Source of the DNA: Salvator merianae
Taxonomy: Eukaryota > Chordata > Lepidosauria > Squamata > Teiidae
Length of the DNA stretch: 64,000 nt
Direction of reading: 5' to 3'
NCBI GenBank assembly: GCA_003586115.2
Contig: QVOM02000057.1
Coordinates: 1 to 64,000 of the forward strand
Below, in pieces: positions 23,658 through 35,457 of this stretch (positions within the stretch are counted from its first letter, which is position 1; each line of letters begins with the position of its first letter). A program made the translations under genes and the position numbers. The notes under the pieces are model-generated. The model made no database searches. It saw nothing but the letters and a program-made list of their open reading frames with translations, and was not told where the DNA came from.

Positions 23658-24001
23658 TAGGGATGTGCACGAAAAAAAAATTCGTTTTCGATTCGTTTTC
23701 AATTTGTTTTCGAATGAAATTTGTATTTTGGCTTCGTCAGTGAATTTCATTGTCGAAAAATGCATTTTTCGCAATGTTTTCCCATTGAAAATGCCATTTT
23801 TATTATTTAAACATAGTGAAAATTGCGAAAATTCAATGAATTTCATTTTCACAAAAGAATAGGCTTTTTCATTTTCGATCAAAAACTGCTAAAAAATGCG
23901 GCAAAAAGTCATTTTCGTTTTGATGCGAAAATTCGTGAAAATTAATGAAAATGAAATATTGTACGAATTTTCAAATGCAAATTGAAATTTGCACATTCCT
24001 A
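23658..24001. mobile_element. Nonautonomous hAT-like DNA element with TIRs and 8-bp duplication
   Basis: A 344-bp AT-rich element bounded by inverted ends TAGGGATGTGCA (23658) and TGCACATTCCTA (ends 24001; one mismatch in twelve). It is flanked by the direct repeat ATTCACAC at 23650-23657 and 24002-24009. An 8-bp target duplication with short terminal inverted repeats is the hAT superfamily signature. The interior is made of self-complementary GAAAATTCG/CGAATTTTC words and has no transposase frame. Confidence 0.88.
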
Positions 24002-24229
24002 ATTCACACCACTTTCTTTTCTGGAGCAGCAGAGGGCGCTCAGAAACCTGGTTTACAACTGCTGCTGGATGATGAAGAGTCTGGAAAAGAATTTGGCTCA
24101 GATTTTTCAAGAACATGCTGGACTCCACTTCCAGAACTTTGCTCCTCAGAACGTATGAGTTTCCAGACCAGACCAGAACCCCATAAATCAATAAACACCT
24201 TAGTTTAAAAAGTTGTTTCTTGATTTCAC

Positions 24230-24235
24230 TTTATT
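24230..24235 (-). other. Candidate NPAS4 polyadenylation signal
   Basis: AATAAA on the minus strand, about 2.3 kb past the NPAS4 stop. The stretch in between is AT-rich and gene-free, with one CR1-like insertion, and would make a long 3' UTR. Nearer signals are possible. Confidence 0.35.
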
Positions 24236-25065
24236 CCAAAGGTTTTATGTCAAGACCCAACAGAGGTCCGAAATATAACACAACACACAAAAGTAAACAA
24301 TATATAAAACAATGTTCCGCTAATGAACAAACAGAGACACATTTGCTGGTCATTGAAAAAAAAACAAATAGCTTTTTTTCCCCCAACCTTATTATTGGTT
24401 TTTACAAATGTACATTTTTTACAGCGCCTCACATTTTGACAATGTGCAAGTTCATTAAAGTTTCAGAGGATTCAATCCTGATACTTGGCTGTAGAGAATT
24501 CTACATTGAGTGACAGAACCACTGCTTATCCAAAAGATGGAAGGGTGGTATTTTTTTTTTCTTCTTCTTTTCTTAAACAACAAAGAAAGCAGAGAAAGAA
24601 GCACCCTAACTCCATGTCATGGACCACAAGAGTCTTTTGAATACAAGACTAAGAATCCTGGGGAAATTAACCATTTCCCTTACAAAAAATATATATATAT
24701 AGTTAAAAAAGAATACATACAGAGAGCTATCGATATTTATATCTTAGAAGCATTTCTGTTCCATACCATTGTTGGGACCAATAAATTTCCCCTACCACAA
24801 GACAGATGCTATTTGGAATATCAAGAGCTGCCTTCAACTGGGAGAGATGGCAACGGATCTTCTAATTTGGGGGGAGGGCTTGGTTTTCTAGCTGTACCAC
24901 TGGGGACTGAAGTATGCCCCCCCCCCCCGCCAGTAAGCCTAGGCCCCTTAAGAGGGATTTGGGGAGTTCTTAAACATTATTCTAAGTAGCACACTAAGTG
25001 ATCATGTTCGTGGTATGTCCTGTGGTTAACAGGAATTGCTTTGGTTTAACCTAAACAGAGAACGC

Positions 25066-25250
25066 AAGAGGAGCCCTGCAGGATCAGGCCACAGCCCATC
25101 TAGTCCAGCATCCCGTCTCACACAGTGGCCCACCAGTTGCTTCTGGGCATCTCGAGCAGAAGACGAAGGCAAAACCTTCACCTGCTCTCGACTCCCTGCA
25201 AATGACCTTAGAGGCCTCCTGCCTGCCTCTCCAACCTGAAGATGGTAGCC
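25066..25250 (+). repeat. CR1-like LINE tail fragment
   Basis: Starts AGAGGAGCCCTGCAGGATCAG and runs through CACAGTGGCCCACCAG and GCAGAAGACGAAGGCAAAAC. Same dispersed family; inserted in the presumed NPAS4 3' UTR. Confidence 0.7.
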
Positions 25251-26548
25251 ATTGAGATTGTATTATGGTGACAATGATGGTGGAAGACATGAAACAGCAC
25301 CACAATTTTGCTGAAAGCCAACACGCCACATTTCGGGAGGGAGGGACTGACAGAGACCTTGAAGCCTGAATTTCTAAGAAGAAGAATTTCCAAGGGCTTC
25401 AAGTGCCTCCAAATCCTAAGAGCTCCTTTAGGTCATCAGACCTGCCCTGCTAGGGTGCAGGGGATGGTTGATATACATGAGAACAAAATTCAGAAAGGAA
25501 TTACCGTGTTCAGAGAGAAATTTGGAAGAGCACACAGGTTTCCAGGCTGATTTTGGAATCAGTATTTGTAGAAAGTTAACCAGCATCGGCTGGAACTCAA
25601 GTCACCATTCCAAACTGGAAGTTAGTCATTTTCTCATCCAGAGCCTCTATGGCTTGGATACGACAGAAGACTTTTTTTTTCTTTTTTTTAAAGGTTGGGT
25701 TTCTCAGCTCAATACAGGTCATTTCTCTGTCTGATCTGCTTTTCAGCCCCATCGGGGTAACAGAGAAATAGGACAAGTAGGAGCACAGATGGGCATGGAA
25801 ACTAGACATGATAATGTTTTCCGGGGTATTTTCTTCCAATCAAAGACAGGCAGAAAAAAAACCCGGAATATAAATGACAGCATTTACAATAACAACCCAT
25901 TCTAAACCAAGTTGAAGTCTGAATTTCAAGACTTTTTTTTTTTTTTTTTGTGCATGTGATCAAAAACTAGCACGGGCAACAAAGAAATAGCAGCAAGGGA
26001 AAAACCCGATAAGAATAAAGAATATGTTGCCAGCCATTGGCCCATACAGTAGTAGGTTCAATTACCACCTACACATTCTAGCTGGGGGGAATAGATACTC
26101 CGTCGAGTGTGCGCAGACTGACTCCGCAGGTGCTTCGCTCCAACGCAGAGTTGAATGGCTTTTGGGAGCAGTCACGCACAAGGCCCCGCCTTAGTATTTC
26201 TTAATAAATTACATACAAGATTACTCACTACGAGTGAATACAATAACATGTGTAATTCCACTTACAATGGTCCTTCCTTAGCTCTGATCAGCTATCCTAA
26301 CTTCGATGTCTCGGAATCAAGATACATATATATATATATATATTTGCTTTTGTTATTTTTTAGGAAAAAAAACAACAAAAAAAAAGTCTTTTCACCGCCC
26401 CATTCCAGATTTTCTTCCTGGGTCACCAAGCAAGACATCTTCTTGGTTGGCATCAGTACACTGTTTTCTGGTTGGGGGGGTTGGCAGAATAAGGTCCTTG
26501 GAATATGACAATATGCCATACTTGGAGAAGTTAAGTCACAGACTTATT

Positions 26549-26577
26549 TCAAAACGAAGGGTCACTTTTGCTTCCAT
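26549..26577 (-). CDS. NPAS4: NPAS4 terminal coding mini-exon
   Basis: A 29-nt coding part of the last exon, after a pyrimidine-rich CTCCTGCAG acceptor. The split codon G|AT then GGAAGCAAAAGTGACCCTTC and so on gives [13 protein letters not shown], matching the EDGSGGEPTF end of human NPAS4. The exon 7 donor is GAAG|GTGAGC at 27526. Reading through that donor gives an unrelated Arg-rich tail, so splicing to this exon is the better model. Confidence 0.85.
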
Positions 26578-29500
26578 CTGCAGGAGACACAAAGGAAACA
26601 GAGGGTTGGTTAGTGGACGATGAACCTTTCCATGAAATTCATCCATTAAACTAAGGGTTATGATCCTGAATCGTCCTCTCAGCCCCAAGGTCTAGAAAGC
26701 TGTTCTTAAAAAGGAAATTGAAGATGCTTCAGAGCTTGGCACCCCAATGAAACAATATGGACATAAGAAGCTAAGAGGAGCCCTGCAGGATCAGGCCACG
26801 GCCCATCTAATCCAGCATCCCATCTCACACAGCGGCCCACCAATGGCTTCAAGCAGAAGACAAAGGCAAAACCTTCACCTGCTCTGGATTCGCTGCACTA
26901 TGGCGAAAGGACAAGCTACCAGCTATCTCTAGGGCTGCATATCATCTCCAAACCCTTTTTGCTGTCCATCCTTGTGACAACACGGCATTATCTGAATTTC
27001 CCTAAGTTTCGAGAAGCTGCCTTGCTCTGAGATGGGACCTTGGCCCATCATCTCCATAGTGACTAGCAGACATTTCGGGCAGGCATTGAATAAATAAATA
27101 AATCAAGGAATAAATGAACCTGGGTTTTCCTGACACTTCTTGGCTGCAAGGGAGACTGTCTGCTTGAGAACTGGGTCTCCTCTGTGGTGGCCCCCACCCT
27201 CTGGAATAGCCTCCCTTCTGATATTCGGAGGGTGCCTACGCTCCTGGCCTTTAGCTGCCAATGGAAGATCTATCCTTTCACCCAAGCCCTTCCAGAGTGA
27301 AAGTCTGTTTGTTTATTTGTTTCCACCCCCATCTTTGTTTGCAATTTTGCTTTTATGTAACTATTATGCTCTCAGCTTTGTGCCCCACTTCAAGACTGTA
27401 TTTTAATGGGGAGCAGCACGTAAATGTTTTAAATCACCACATAAGTAAACAAACACGCCCACGCTTTCCGAAATCCCGCCGCCCCCTCCTCCCTCTGCAA
27501 GGCCAGGCGCTTCTCCCAAGCTCACCTTCGCGGAAGTTTTCTTGCACGGGGCTCCGGAGTTGATACAACTCATCTAGCCCATCACAGAGAGAATTTGAGG
27601 CACATGTCTCAAAGGCTGTTTCGTAGGAGGCCAGTTCTTCCAAAAAGCATCGCTCTTCTGGAGGCAACTCCATACTGGGTGAGGAGGAGGCCCCCTGGCT
27701 ACGGTCGTCGTCGTCCAAGCGCAGTGGACTACTAGCATTCCCACCGCAGAACGGGTGGTGGGGGCACCTGGCCCCCGGGCCACCTTTCTCAAACAGAGAG
27801 GTGGAGAGGTCTTGGAGGAGGGTCTGGAAAGCGTCCTCTTCCAAGAGAGCTTCCTCCGGGCAGGTCAACAGGGAGAAGTCAAGGCTCCTCCAGGTCTTGG
27901 GGGAAAGCTGGAAGTTCAGGTGTGCTTCAGGCCTGGCGCCGAGGGCGGGGCTATCCAAGGCGGCCTGGCTGCCCTTCGTGACCCCTCTGGACGCCACGGA
28001 GCTGAAGGCCTCGGCCAGGCTGCTGATCTGCTGGGCCAAGAGTTCGATCTCGTTCTTCTCCTTCTCAGAATATCTGAAGAAGGTCTGCTTGATCGGGGAG
28101 GCTTCTGGAGTCAGGATCCCCTCGGGCACCATAGGCACGTCGATATAGAGGGGGCCCCTGATCTCCGGCAGGGTCATGACGGTACAGTCCCCATTACCAG
28201 GGCTGTCCGGCGTGGGCGGCAACTTCTCATAGAGAGCACTGCATTGGTCCTGGGTGTAGAACAGCTCGGTGGTGGGGGTGGTGGGGGTGGTGATGGGGCT
28301 CGTGGGGCCACCGCCGCTGGTGGTCGCAGGGGGGCCGGTGGCCACGGAAGGCAAAGCGGCAGGGGCGTTGCCAGGAGCAGCGACCTCCTGGGTCCCAAAG
28401 AGGAACGTGGAGCCCTGGTGAGGGGTGTAGGGAGGCGTGCAGACAAAGTCTTTCGAGGAAGAGGAGGGCCCCGTAAGCGTTTCCGGTCTCAGGGTTTGCT
28501 CGTAGCTTCCTGGGAAGACCAGATAACCGAACGTGGGACTCTTGCCGAGGAGGCCGAGAGTGGAGCCCGGAGGAGCGGCCTGCTCCGTCGAGGAAATGCT
28601 CCCAGGCTCCGCCGCTCCTTGGGGAAGGCCGGTGGCCGTGGGCTCGGCGAAGGCGGGCGGGCACTCCGAGCCGCCAACCACGGCGAAGTCGAAGGAAGGG
28701 GCCACCACGGAGCTGGCCGGGGTACCGGCCCCGGGAGAGAAGACTTGGTCGGCGCTGGGCACGTGTCCCGGAGAGAGAAGTCCTTCCAGGAAAGCCGGCG
28801 TCGTTCCAAGGACGTAGGCTGCCTGGGTTTCTTCTGCAGACAGTTGCTGCTTGAGACACCAGGCTTCCGAGTCGCTGTGAAGGGGCAAGAAAGGGGGAAG
28901 TTAAGACAAGCCTATCCTAGCGGCTCAAAGCTGCAACGAGTCTGGAATAACTACATTGACTAAGCTGCCTGCAAACTCCTCATTGGCTTGCCTCAAGCTT
29001 TCTGTTTCTGCTTCTGCTCATCATAGGCTACATATCCCACACCAGTGTCCTTCACACCCTTTCATTTGCAAGCTTCACGCCGAGCAAAGTTGGTGACGGC
29101 TCAGAAGGGAAACCCATTAGCTGAGAGGAGGCAGGATGGGACTTCCTGCTTAAGTGATGAAACAACCTCTCCTTTCCCACTGCAGCAAGAGTCAATTCGC
29201 AACCGGACTGGGTCGCTTGGTTTTTCGGGCCGTCTGGGGGTTGGTTGGTTGGTTCCCCAAAGCACAAGGCAGCTAAAGAAAAGCAGTCCCTCATGGGACC
29301 AAGAGCCTTAATTTTTTTAAAAAAATGCTGCCACAGCTTGGAATTGTCGCCTCCGTTGTAAACATTTGTGGAGGGAGGGAGATAAGGTGAAGCATGCCGC
29401 TATTTTGGGTGCCATTAAGGGGCAAAAGATCCTAGTGTGGCTGCCAACGGGTCCTGGTTTATCAGAGCTTGCTTGTTGGGTACCACCAAGTTGTAGTTGA

Positions 29501-32500
29501 CTGCATGGGCACCACCATGGGCATCTCTGTGCAGCTTTCTTGGCAGAGATACAGAAGTGGTTTGCCATGACCTACTTCCTGGGGATCGAACCGGCAACCC
29601 TCTGCTTTCTAAGCAGCTTGCTCCACCACTTGAGCTACACCCACAGGCTTATTAGAGCAATAATGCTCCTCTGAAGAAGCTGCAGCCTTTTTTCAGCTAT
29701 TGCGGCCTTCCGGAGTCCTCCCTAGCCACCCTTTACATTGGAAGCAAATCATGCCTTTCAGCTTGCCATCGAGGAATCCTTTTTCTAGCCTACGGAAGGC
29801 AGAGGGCCACAGAAGCCAATACTTAGCTATTGAATGATCTAACCACCGAAAGATCTTTCAGGCTGGCGCGAGAGACGGGTCTTCTGGTACCTACCTGATG
29901 ATATAGTTGTGGCAGGTGATGGGGACGTCTGTGTTCTCCAGGTGGAGCAAGGAATAGACCCATATCCAGTCCACGCCGTCTTTGGTTTGCAGCCGGATGA
30001 CCATTTCAGCCTGGGTTTCACCCGTGTCGCCCACTGAAAAAGAAGAGCATGCCGAGGGGAAAGGTTAGCTCACTGGCCCCTTCCAAAGAAGCAGCTTTGC
30101 AAGTACTTGGAAGTTTGTCTCGTTTGCAGAGAAGCAAACGTAGTGAGACAACGGGACGGAGCAGCTACAAGATACTCACATAGCTTAAAATGCTGAGCTG
30201 ACGCGTGGCTGAGGTCTTCCGGGTGGATCAAGTTGTACCACGACTTGCAAAAGAGCTCGTTTTTCTCAAAGCCCAGGTGGAAAATCACACTGGAAAACAG
30301 GAAGGTTACAAAGAGTTAAGCACTTGGGTGTCCAATTCACTTGCTGCTGGAACCTATTACTAGTTCCGCTACCAACCACTAACAGTGTCCAGGTGGAGAC
30401 ATATGCCGGCCTATAAGGCCCTAAATTGTTAGGGCCCCAAATACCTAAAGGAACACCTTCTCCCATATCAACCTGCCCATGCCAAGGTCTATAGATGAGG
30501 CCCTCCTAGTGTACCATCACTTTCAGTAGCTAGAGGGGTGGACACCCGGGATAGGGCCTTTTCAGTAGTGGCCCCCACACCATGGAATAGTCACCCCCCT
30601 GAGATACATTAGGCAGCTTCACTTTACATCTTTAGGAGATCAGTGAAGAGGCACCTATTTACTTTGGCCGTAGCTAAGGAAATAGCTTCCCTCTCCCCAC
30701 TTTCAGGCACTGTTATTGTTGTATCCAGCCCCGAAACCTTTGGGTACAGGGCAGGATAAGAATGTGAATAAATATAAATAAATAAAATCTGTCACGTTCT
30801 CCCACAGTCCTCCATCACTATGCTACTGCCCCCCCCCAAAACGCCTCCTCACCTGTCAGAGATGTCCACGACAGCCAAGTCTTTCGTGTGGCGACTCTCG
30901 AAACAAGATAAGAAGAAGGAGTTCTGCCTGATCCTGGGCTTGGGGTCCAGAGGGGTGCAGAAGGCAGTGAAGACGGGATTGGTAGACCAGTAGGATCCAG
31001 GAGGAGGCTGATGAAACCGCCCTCGGATAAGGACCAGTTTGTTTCCTGCGCTTTGCCGTCGAACGGCCTTGGAAGTATTGAAATGGCAGCGAAAGAGACG
31101 ACCTGGAATTATTTTTTTAAAAAAAAAATAGAAACAAGTGGAGTTTAGTGGCAGGTTGGAAAAACCACAGAAATATCATCCAGCACTATAAAGGCAGTTG
31201 CGAGCAGAAAACGTGGAACGGATCTGTTCTCAAAGGCTACGTGATAAGCTATTGTCATTTTTATATGGGACTCTTTCCTGTGTTTCTGTGTTTAGCTTCT
31301 AAAAGGAGAAATGTTAAGGATCAGATCATTTTAACCAGATGCCTTTTCCCTATGGCTCTCCAAATATTCCTGGAGTGCAGTTCCCATTTGCACTGGTCAG
31401 TGGAACCAAGGGGAGATGGAGACCAGCAACATTTTGGAGGGCCAGGAGTTCCTCGCCTCGATTGTAAATCTTTAAGGTGCAGGGCCTTTAAGTACTTTCA
31501 CTTTATGGTACTTTCACATGGGCCAGAGCTGAGTCCGAAACACACTTGGACTGCGTGCTGACAATTCTAGCTAGGCGTCATTCTTGTTCTAACCCATGTG
31601 GTTCAACTTCCCTCACTCTGGAGTCCTTCCACGGCTACAGTTTATCCTCTGCGTACGTCACAAAGCAAGCAGCAGTTTTACAAATCGACACCTACTAGTA
31701 TCCGTTGGCGAGGGCAACGCCAGCTGGTTCCTCATCACAAAGTGGTCTGCTGGATCCACAATATCGTAGATGCTGTCCCCTTGAGCAACCAGGTCCACCT
31801 GCAGGGCAAAGAGAAGCGAAATAAGGCGGTGAGGCTCAGGAACCAGCTCTCGTCTTAAGCACCGAAGGTATTTACGACTGGCAGAAAAGCTCCTGCTGCT
31901 CAACAGAGATCCATAACAGAGATTCACGACTGATGACTTTAAGTCAGATCACGAAACTGTTGCTTTTTAATTTAGCATCTGCCCAAAGTTATTTATACTT
32001 GGCACCTATATGTCTCTTCCATTTACAACACAACCACGAAGCCGTTGCTGGTTCCCCCCCCCCAAACCTAGAACTTACCATAGAGTGTCCCAGGTGTTCG
32101 GCCACGTTTTCTGAGACGTAGATGAGCTTTCCTTCGCTGGTGAACGCCAGAAGGAAACCTGGAAGGGTCTGCATAAAGTCTTCCAAGTCCTGGGAAGAAA
32201 GCAAGCTCTCCAAGCCTTCCACCGTTGCACCTGAGGAATAGAAGATGAGGGAGATAAGGCATATTGTCATGTGTGTGTGTGTGTTGTTGTTTAAAGCTAC
32301 CGTCGGATGGATAGATAGTTCAGCACGCAACCAGAGGATAACCGAGAACCGGCTGTTTCAGCACCGCGGACAGCAACTGTTGCTGTGGAGCCACAAGGCG
32401 GTACGTGGCGGATTCAGCACCGCGGACAGCGGCTCGCCCGGCTGCTTCAGCACCATGGAGAGAGGCGTGTAGAGTGGTCCGTCCCAAGGAGAGGACGTGA

Positions 32501-32799
32501 AGGAAAACCCCTCTCACAAGGCAGCATCCCTTCTCACAACTTTTACAGCCTTCCTCTGCCCCTTGGCACCTCTCCCCACCCCTCAGCCTGCCAACTCCTT
32601 GGCATCTACCAGCCAGGCCGTTACCTTTGGAGAAGAAGATGGATTTCCGGGTGTAGATGCACGCCAGGGACATGATGTGCAGGTACGACAGGCGGAGTTT
32701 GTCCCCCTCGGCAATGGGCAACAGGTCCTTGAGGTTCCTGATCTCTGCATTGATTTGGTCCCGCCGTGCCTTGGAGGCACCCTTCGTCGACCGATACAT
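26549..32799 (-). CDS. NPAS4: NPAS4, neuronal PAS domain protein 4
   Basis: Activity-induced bHLH-PAS transcription factor that acts in neuronal nuclei with ARNT partners and sets inhibitory synapse number. Eight coding exons on the minus strand: 32625-32799, 32079-32230, 31696-31798, 30853-31102, 30180-30289, 29895-30033, 27526-28874 and 26549-26577; total 2307 nt, 768 codons (human about 802). Frames agree across all junctions. Residues 1-53 are the bHLH (starts [20 protein letters not shown]). PAS1 contains [20 protein letters not shown] and [23 protein letters not shown]2 contains [20 protein letters not shown]. The big exon 7 encodes the Ser/Pro-rich activation region, with [46 protein letters not shown] and [15 protein letters not shown] matching known NPAS4. 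Exon 8 adds DGSKSDPSF. Confidence 0.97.
26764..26905 (+). repeat. CR1-like LINE tail fragment (short)
   Basis: Begins GCTAAGAGGAGCCCTGCAGG, same family, truncated after about 140 bp. It lies in the last NPAS4 intron. Confidence 0.65.
27120..27400 (+). repeat. L2-like LINE 3'-end fragment
   Basis: Carries the 'GGTGGCCCCCACCCTCTGGAA' type phrase followed by an AT-rich tail, as in other copies in the window. Within the last NPAS4 intron. Confidence 0.5.
29470..29640 (-). mobile_element. tRNA-derived SINE, copy 2
   Basis: On the minus strand the head reads GTAGCTCAAGTGGTGGAGCA with B box GGTTCGATCCCC, and the body matches the 10549-10716 copy. It lies in NPAS4 intron 6. Confidence 0.7.
30400..30795 (+). 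repeat. L2-like LINE 3'-end fragment
   Basis: Shares GGGCCTTTTCAGTAGTGGCC and AAACCTTTGGGTACAGGGCA with 12360-12660 and ends in an AATA-type tail. It fills most of NPAS4 intron 4. Confidence 0.6.
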
Positions 32800-33090
32800 C
32801 TCGGCTGGCGAAGATCCGCACCGCTAGGGCTTCTGGCTCCTCCGCCTCCGGTGCCTCTGTCTCTCTCGGAAGCCTGCCTGTGGATCTGTTTGAGAACCAC
32901 TCCTCGCCTCCCATCTTTTATAGGCTGTTCGGAGTGTGGGCACTGGCATGTTAAGGAAAGTGGGGCGGGAAGATTTGTTCAGATCAATGGAGGGACAGGG
33001 CTGCAGAGCCCTCCCCCCTCCCTTCCTTGGGCTTGGGGGAACCCTACGTCACTGGTTCCTGAATGACGTGGTGAAAGGGCGGGGGGGGGA
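32800..33090 (-). promoter_or_regulatory. NPAS4 proximal promoter: TATA box, CRE-like pair, GC boxes
   Basis: Read on the minus strand, TATAAAA (32916-32922) lies about 117 bp upstream of the ATG, so transcription should start near 32,890. About 130-150 bp further up are two CRE-like sites, TGACGTAG (33054-33061) and TGACGT on the plus strand (33064-33069), then a GC box near 33077-33085. A TATA plus CRE layout fits an immediate-early gene. The motifs are seen; their activity is inferred. Confidence 0.65.
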
Positions 33091-33436
33091 GTTGAGGAGG
33101 CAGCCAAAGAAACACTGCACCGAATTAGGAGATGAAGCAGTGGGAGACTTTACTGTTGGAATCACATCATGGTATAGGCTGAGCTTCACTCGTCTTTTTT
33201 TCTTCTCTCCTCCCTACATTTTCAGATGTAGACAGTAGCTCTAGAACTCTGCAGCCTTCAGGGTTCTCTTTCTTCCTTTCTCTTGATCCTGCCTCTCTTC
33301 TCACAGAAATCAGCTGCATGGCTCAACTTTTTCACATGCAACCTTCCCTTCCTTGTTTTGCCCTTTATTTTTCTCTTCCTCTCTCTCTCTGCTTGTCTTT
33401 CCCAAAGCAATTTACCTAGCATAGTGACTTCTCCAC

Positions 33437-33535
33437 TCATTCATTCATTCATTCATTCATTCTTCTTTTATTCTTCACCCTCCTTCCTTCCTTCCTTCCT
33501 TCCTTCCTTCCTTCCTTCCTTCCTTCCTTCCTTTC
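33437..33535. repeat. (CATT)n and (TTCC)n microsatellites
   Basis: CATT repeats at 33437-33462, then TTCC repeats at about 33478-33532, in pyrimidine-rich DNA upstream of NPAS4. Confidence 0.9.
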
Positions 33536-34078
33536 TCTCTTCTCACACTCTCCTCTCTTTCCTCCACACAAACAAAAATGTACCTGTCAAAATGTTTTCA
33601 TTGTGCTGTGAACCTGCTTTCCTCCCATCTCTCCAGGTGTTTATTGTCCAGACTGTTAAGATTCGTGTTAGTGTCTCTAAGAAAATATAACTTATATGGT
33701 CTTCTAAAACAACCAGTCTCTATGGAAGGTGGAGTAATCCCGTTTCTTTGCTTTGGGTTTTTTTTTTTTTTCCTTTTCAACCCTTCTTCCTTTTCCTTTT
33801 CTTTCTTCGCCCAATATAATCTTACCATTCCCCCCCCCTTTTTAGTAAAGAAACCTCATGCTAAGCACACCTTTGTACAGGATTTATCTCCAAGAATTCA
33901 GACCTTTCACATAGAACAAGCTCTAATGGGGTGAGTCCCTTTATTTATTTATTTTAAAGCCATCCTTAATAAATAAATAACTGAGTTCAGGCTTAAATAA
34001 CACTTTCTTATACACAGGGCCAAAAATAGACTTTGGGATGAAGAGCGGGGGAGGAAGAAAGAGAGAAAAAAAGAAAAG

Positions 34079-34230
34079 CCTTTTTTGGCTTCTTGGTTGC
34101 CCAGGCAACCAAACGTAAAGTGACAGCTCTCTGTCTCATTTTGGGGTGATTCTTTCTCCTTCCCTTTTTCCCACAGAGGTAACCTAAATTAGACACCTTG
34201 CTTTTGCATAATCCCTCATTCCATATAAGG
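34079..34230. promoter_or_regulatory. CArG - X-box - CArG cluster upstream of NPAS4
   Basis: Perfect CArG boxes CCTTTTTTGG (34079-34088) and CCATATAAGG (34221-34230), both fitting CC(A/T)6GG for SRF, enclose the RFX-type inverted repeat GGTTGCCCAGGCAACC (34095-34110). The cluster is about 1.3-1.4 kb upstream of the NPAS4 ATG, where stimulus-response control of this gene would be expected. Motifs are exact; enhancer function is inferred. Confidence 0.5.
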
Positions 34231-35392
34231 AGAGAAAGCCGAGGCCATGAAAGAAGAATAACCCTTTAGATTCTGGCTCCTGTTCCTACATTTTGCTTTG
34301 GAGCTGCGAGAAGGAGACTGGATGTTTCGCTGCCAAAAGAAAACCTGTTGTCCTGGGCCAGGGGACGGGCGCTCGCTTCATTTCAGCCTCCTTTGATTTA
34401 GGGCTTCAAAAGGAGGGAAAGGGAGAAACGCTATTGAAACCATCTATACAGGAACAGGGACAGAGATTTTCGAACCGGGTTATGCAATAATAGCTTTCTG
34501 CAATGCAGACAGTCCTGTTTATGCAATCGAGGTGCACAGAGACAGCAACAGCTGAAATCTCCTATTTCCCAAACTCTGCTGTACTTACAAGTTTAAAGGT
34601 GTGTGTCTCCATGTTGTGGGTGGAGGGGGAGACGGACAGAGCGTGTGCAATCAGGAGCAAAAGCGATACACAAGTGATTGCAAAAACCTTGGCCACAGCC
34701 ATAAACATCTCCGCTCCCTTTCTGTAACGGTGATCAGAGTGGGAAGATGCCATTTGCAAAGTTGGCTGGAGAACAGCGTCCCTAGAAAGGCATAGTGACC
34801 TGTGCGTGACCTAGGAAAGTCAGCTAGCATTCTACTGACCTCCTTTGGCTAGAAAGCTCGGAATTCATTGTTGACGTGCGGAAGTGCCAGATCTTTTTTA
34901 GAATGTGTGCGCCCTGGTCTTGCCTCTCCAGCAGCCTCAATTTCCTTCAGGGATCAACAAGTGGGATCTCACAGGGAATCACTTTAGGAACAGGAGAAGC
35001 CCAGCCGGTTGCCCCTATCGGCCAGGGTTGCGAATAAGAAGTAATTCCAGTAGAAGTAGCAGCCGCTGAACATTGTGCGTCCGCACACAACGCTTTGAGT
35101 CTCCCTGAGCTACGGTTTGGTTTGCTCTGCTCAGCACTGTTCAAGAAAGGACAGCGGGACCTCAAAGCGCACCTGTGTTCCTTCACCTGCCCGCCTTGGG
35201 GTCCTGATGGGCAGATCACTCCTCTCTGTAAGGTTGGGTTCACCCAGAGAACGAATTTCCAAACCCTGCGCAGAACTGCAAGAATGCTGAGCTCAACCGA
35301 CAGACAGATACTCCAAAAGCGCCTCCATGGTAGTTTCGCCTCTTTAATTTAGTAACACATCTTAAATATTCAATTTAAGGTTTGATTTTCCT
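34231..35392. other. Gene-free interval upstream of NPAS4
   Basis: No coding exon or clear repeat recognised. Scattered single motifs such as an E-box CAGCTG near 34549 are not enough to call an element. Confidence 0.4.
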
Positions 35393-35405
35393 GGGGGGGG
35401 GGGGG

Positions 35406-35453
<48 letters not shown>
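35393..35453. repeat. Poly-G followed by (GA)n microsatellite
   Basis: A run of about 16 G followed by about 22 GA dinucleotides. Confidence 0.95.

Positions 35454-35457
<4 letters not shown>

Noticed and set aside
27755..28963. 402-codon plus-strand open frame opposite NPAS4 exon 7
   Set aside because: Gly/Arg-rich antisense shadow; NPAS4 motifs are in the minus-strand frame.
33478..33532. Regularly spaced repeats (TTCC)n considered as a CRISPR-like array
   Set aside because: Simple microsatellite without spacers in a vertebrate genome.
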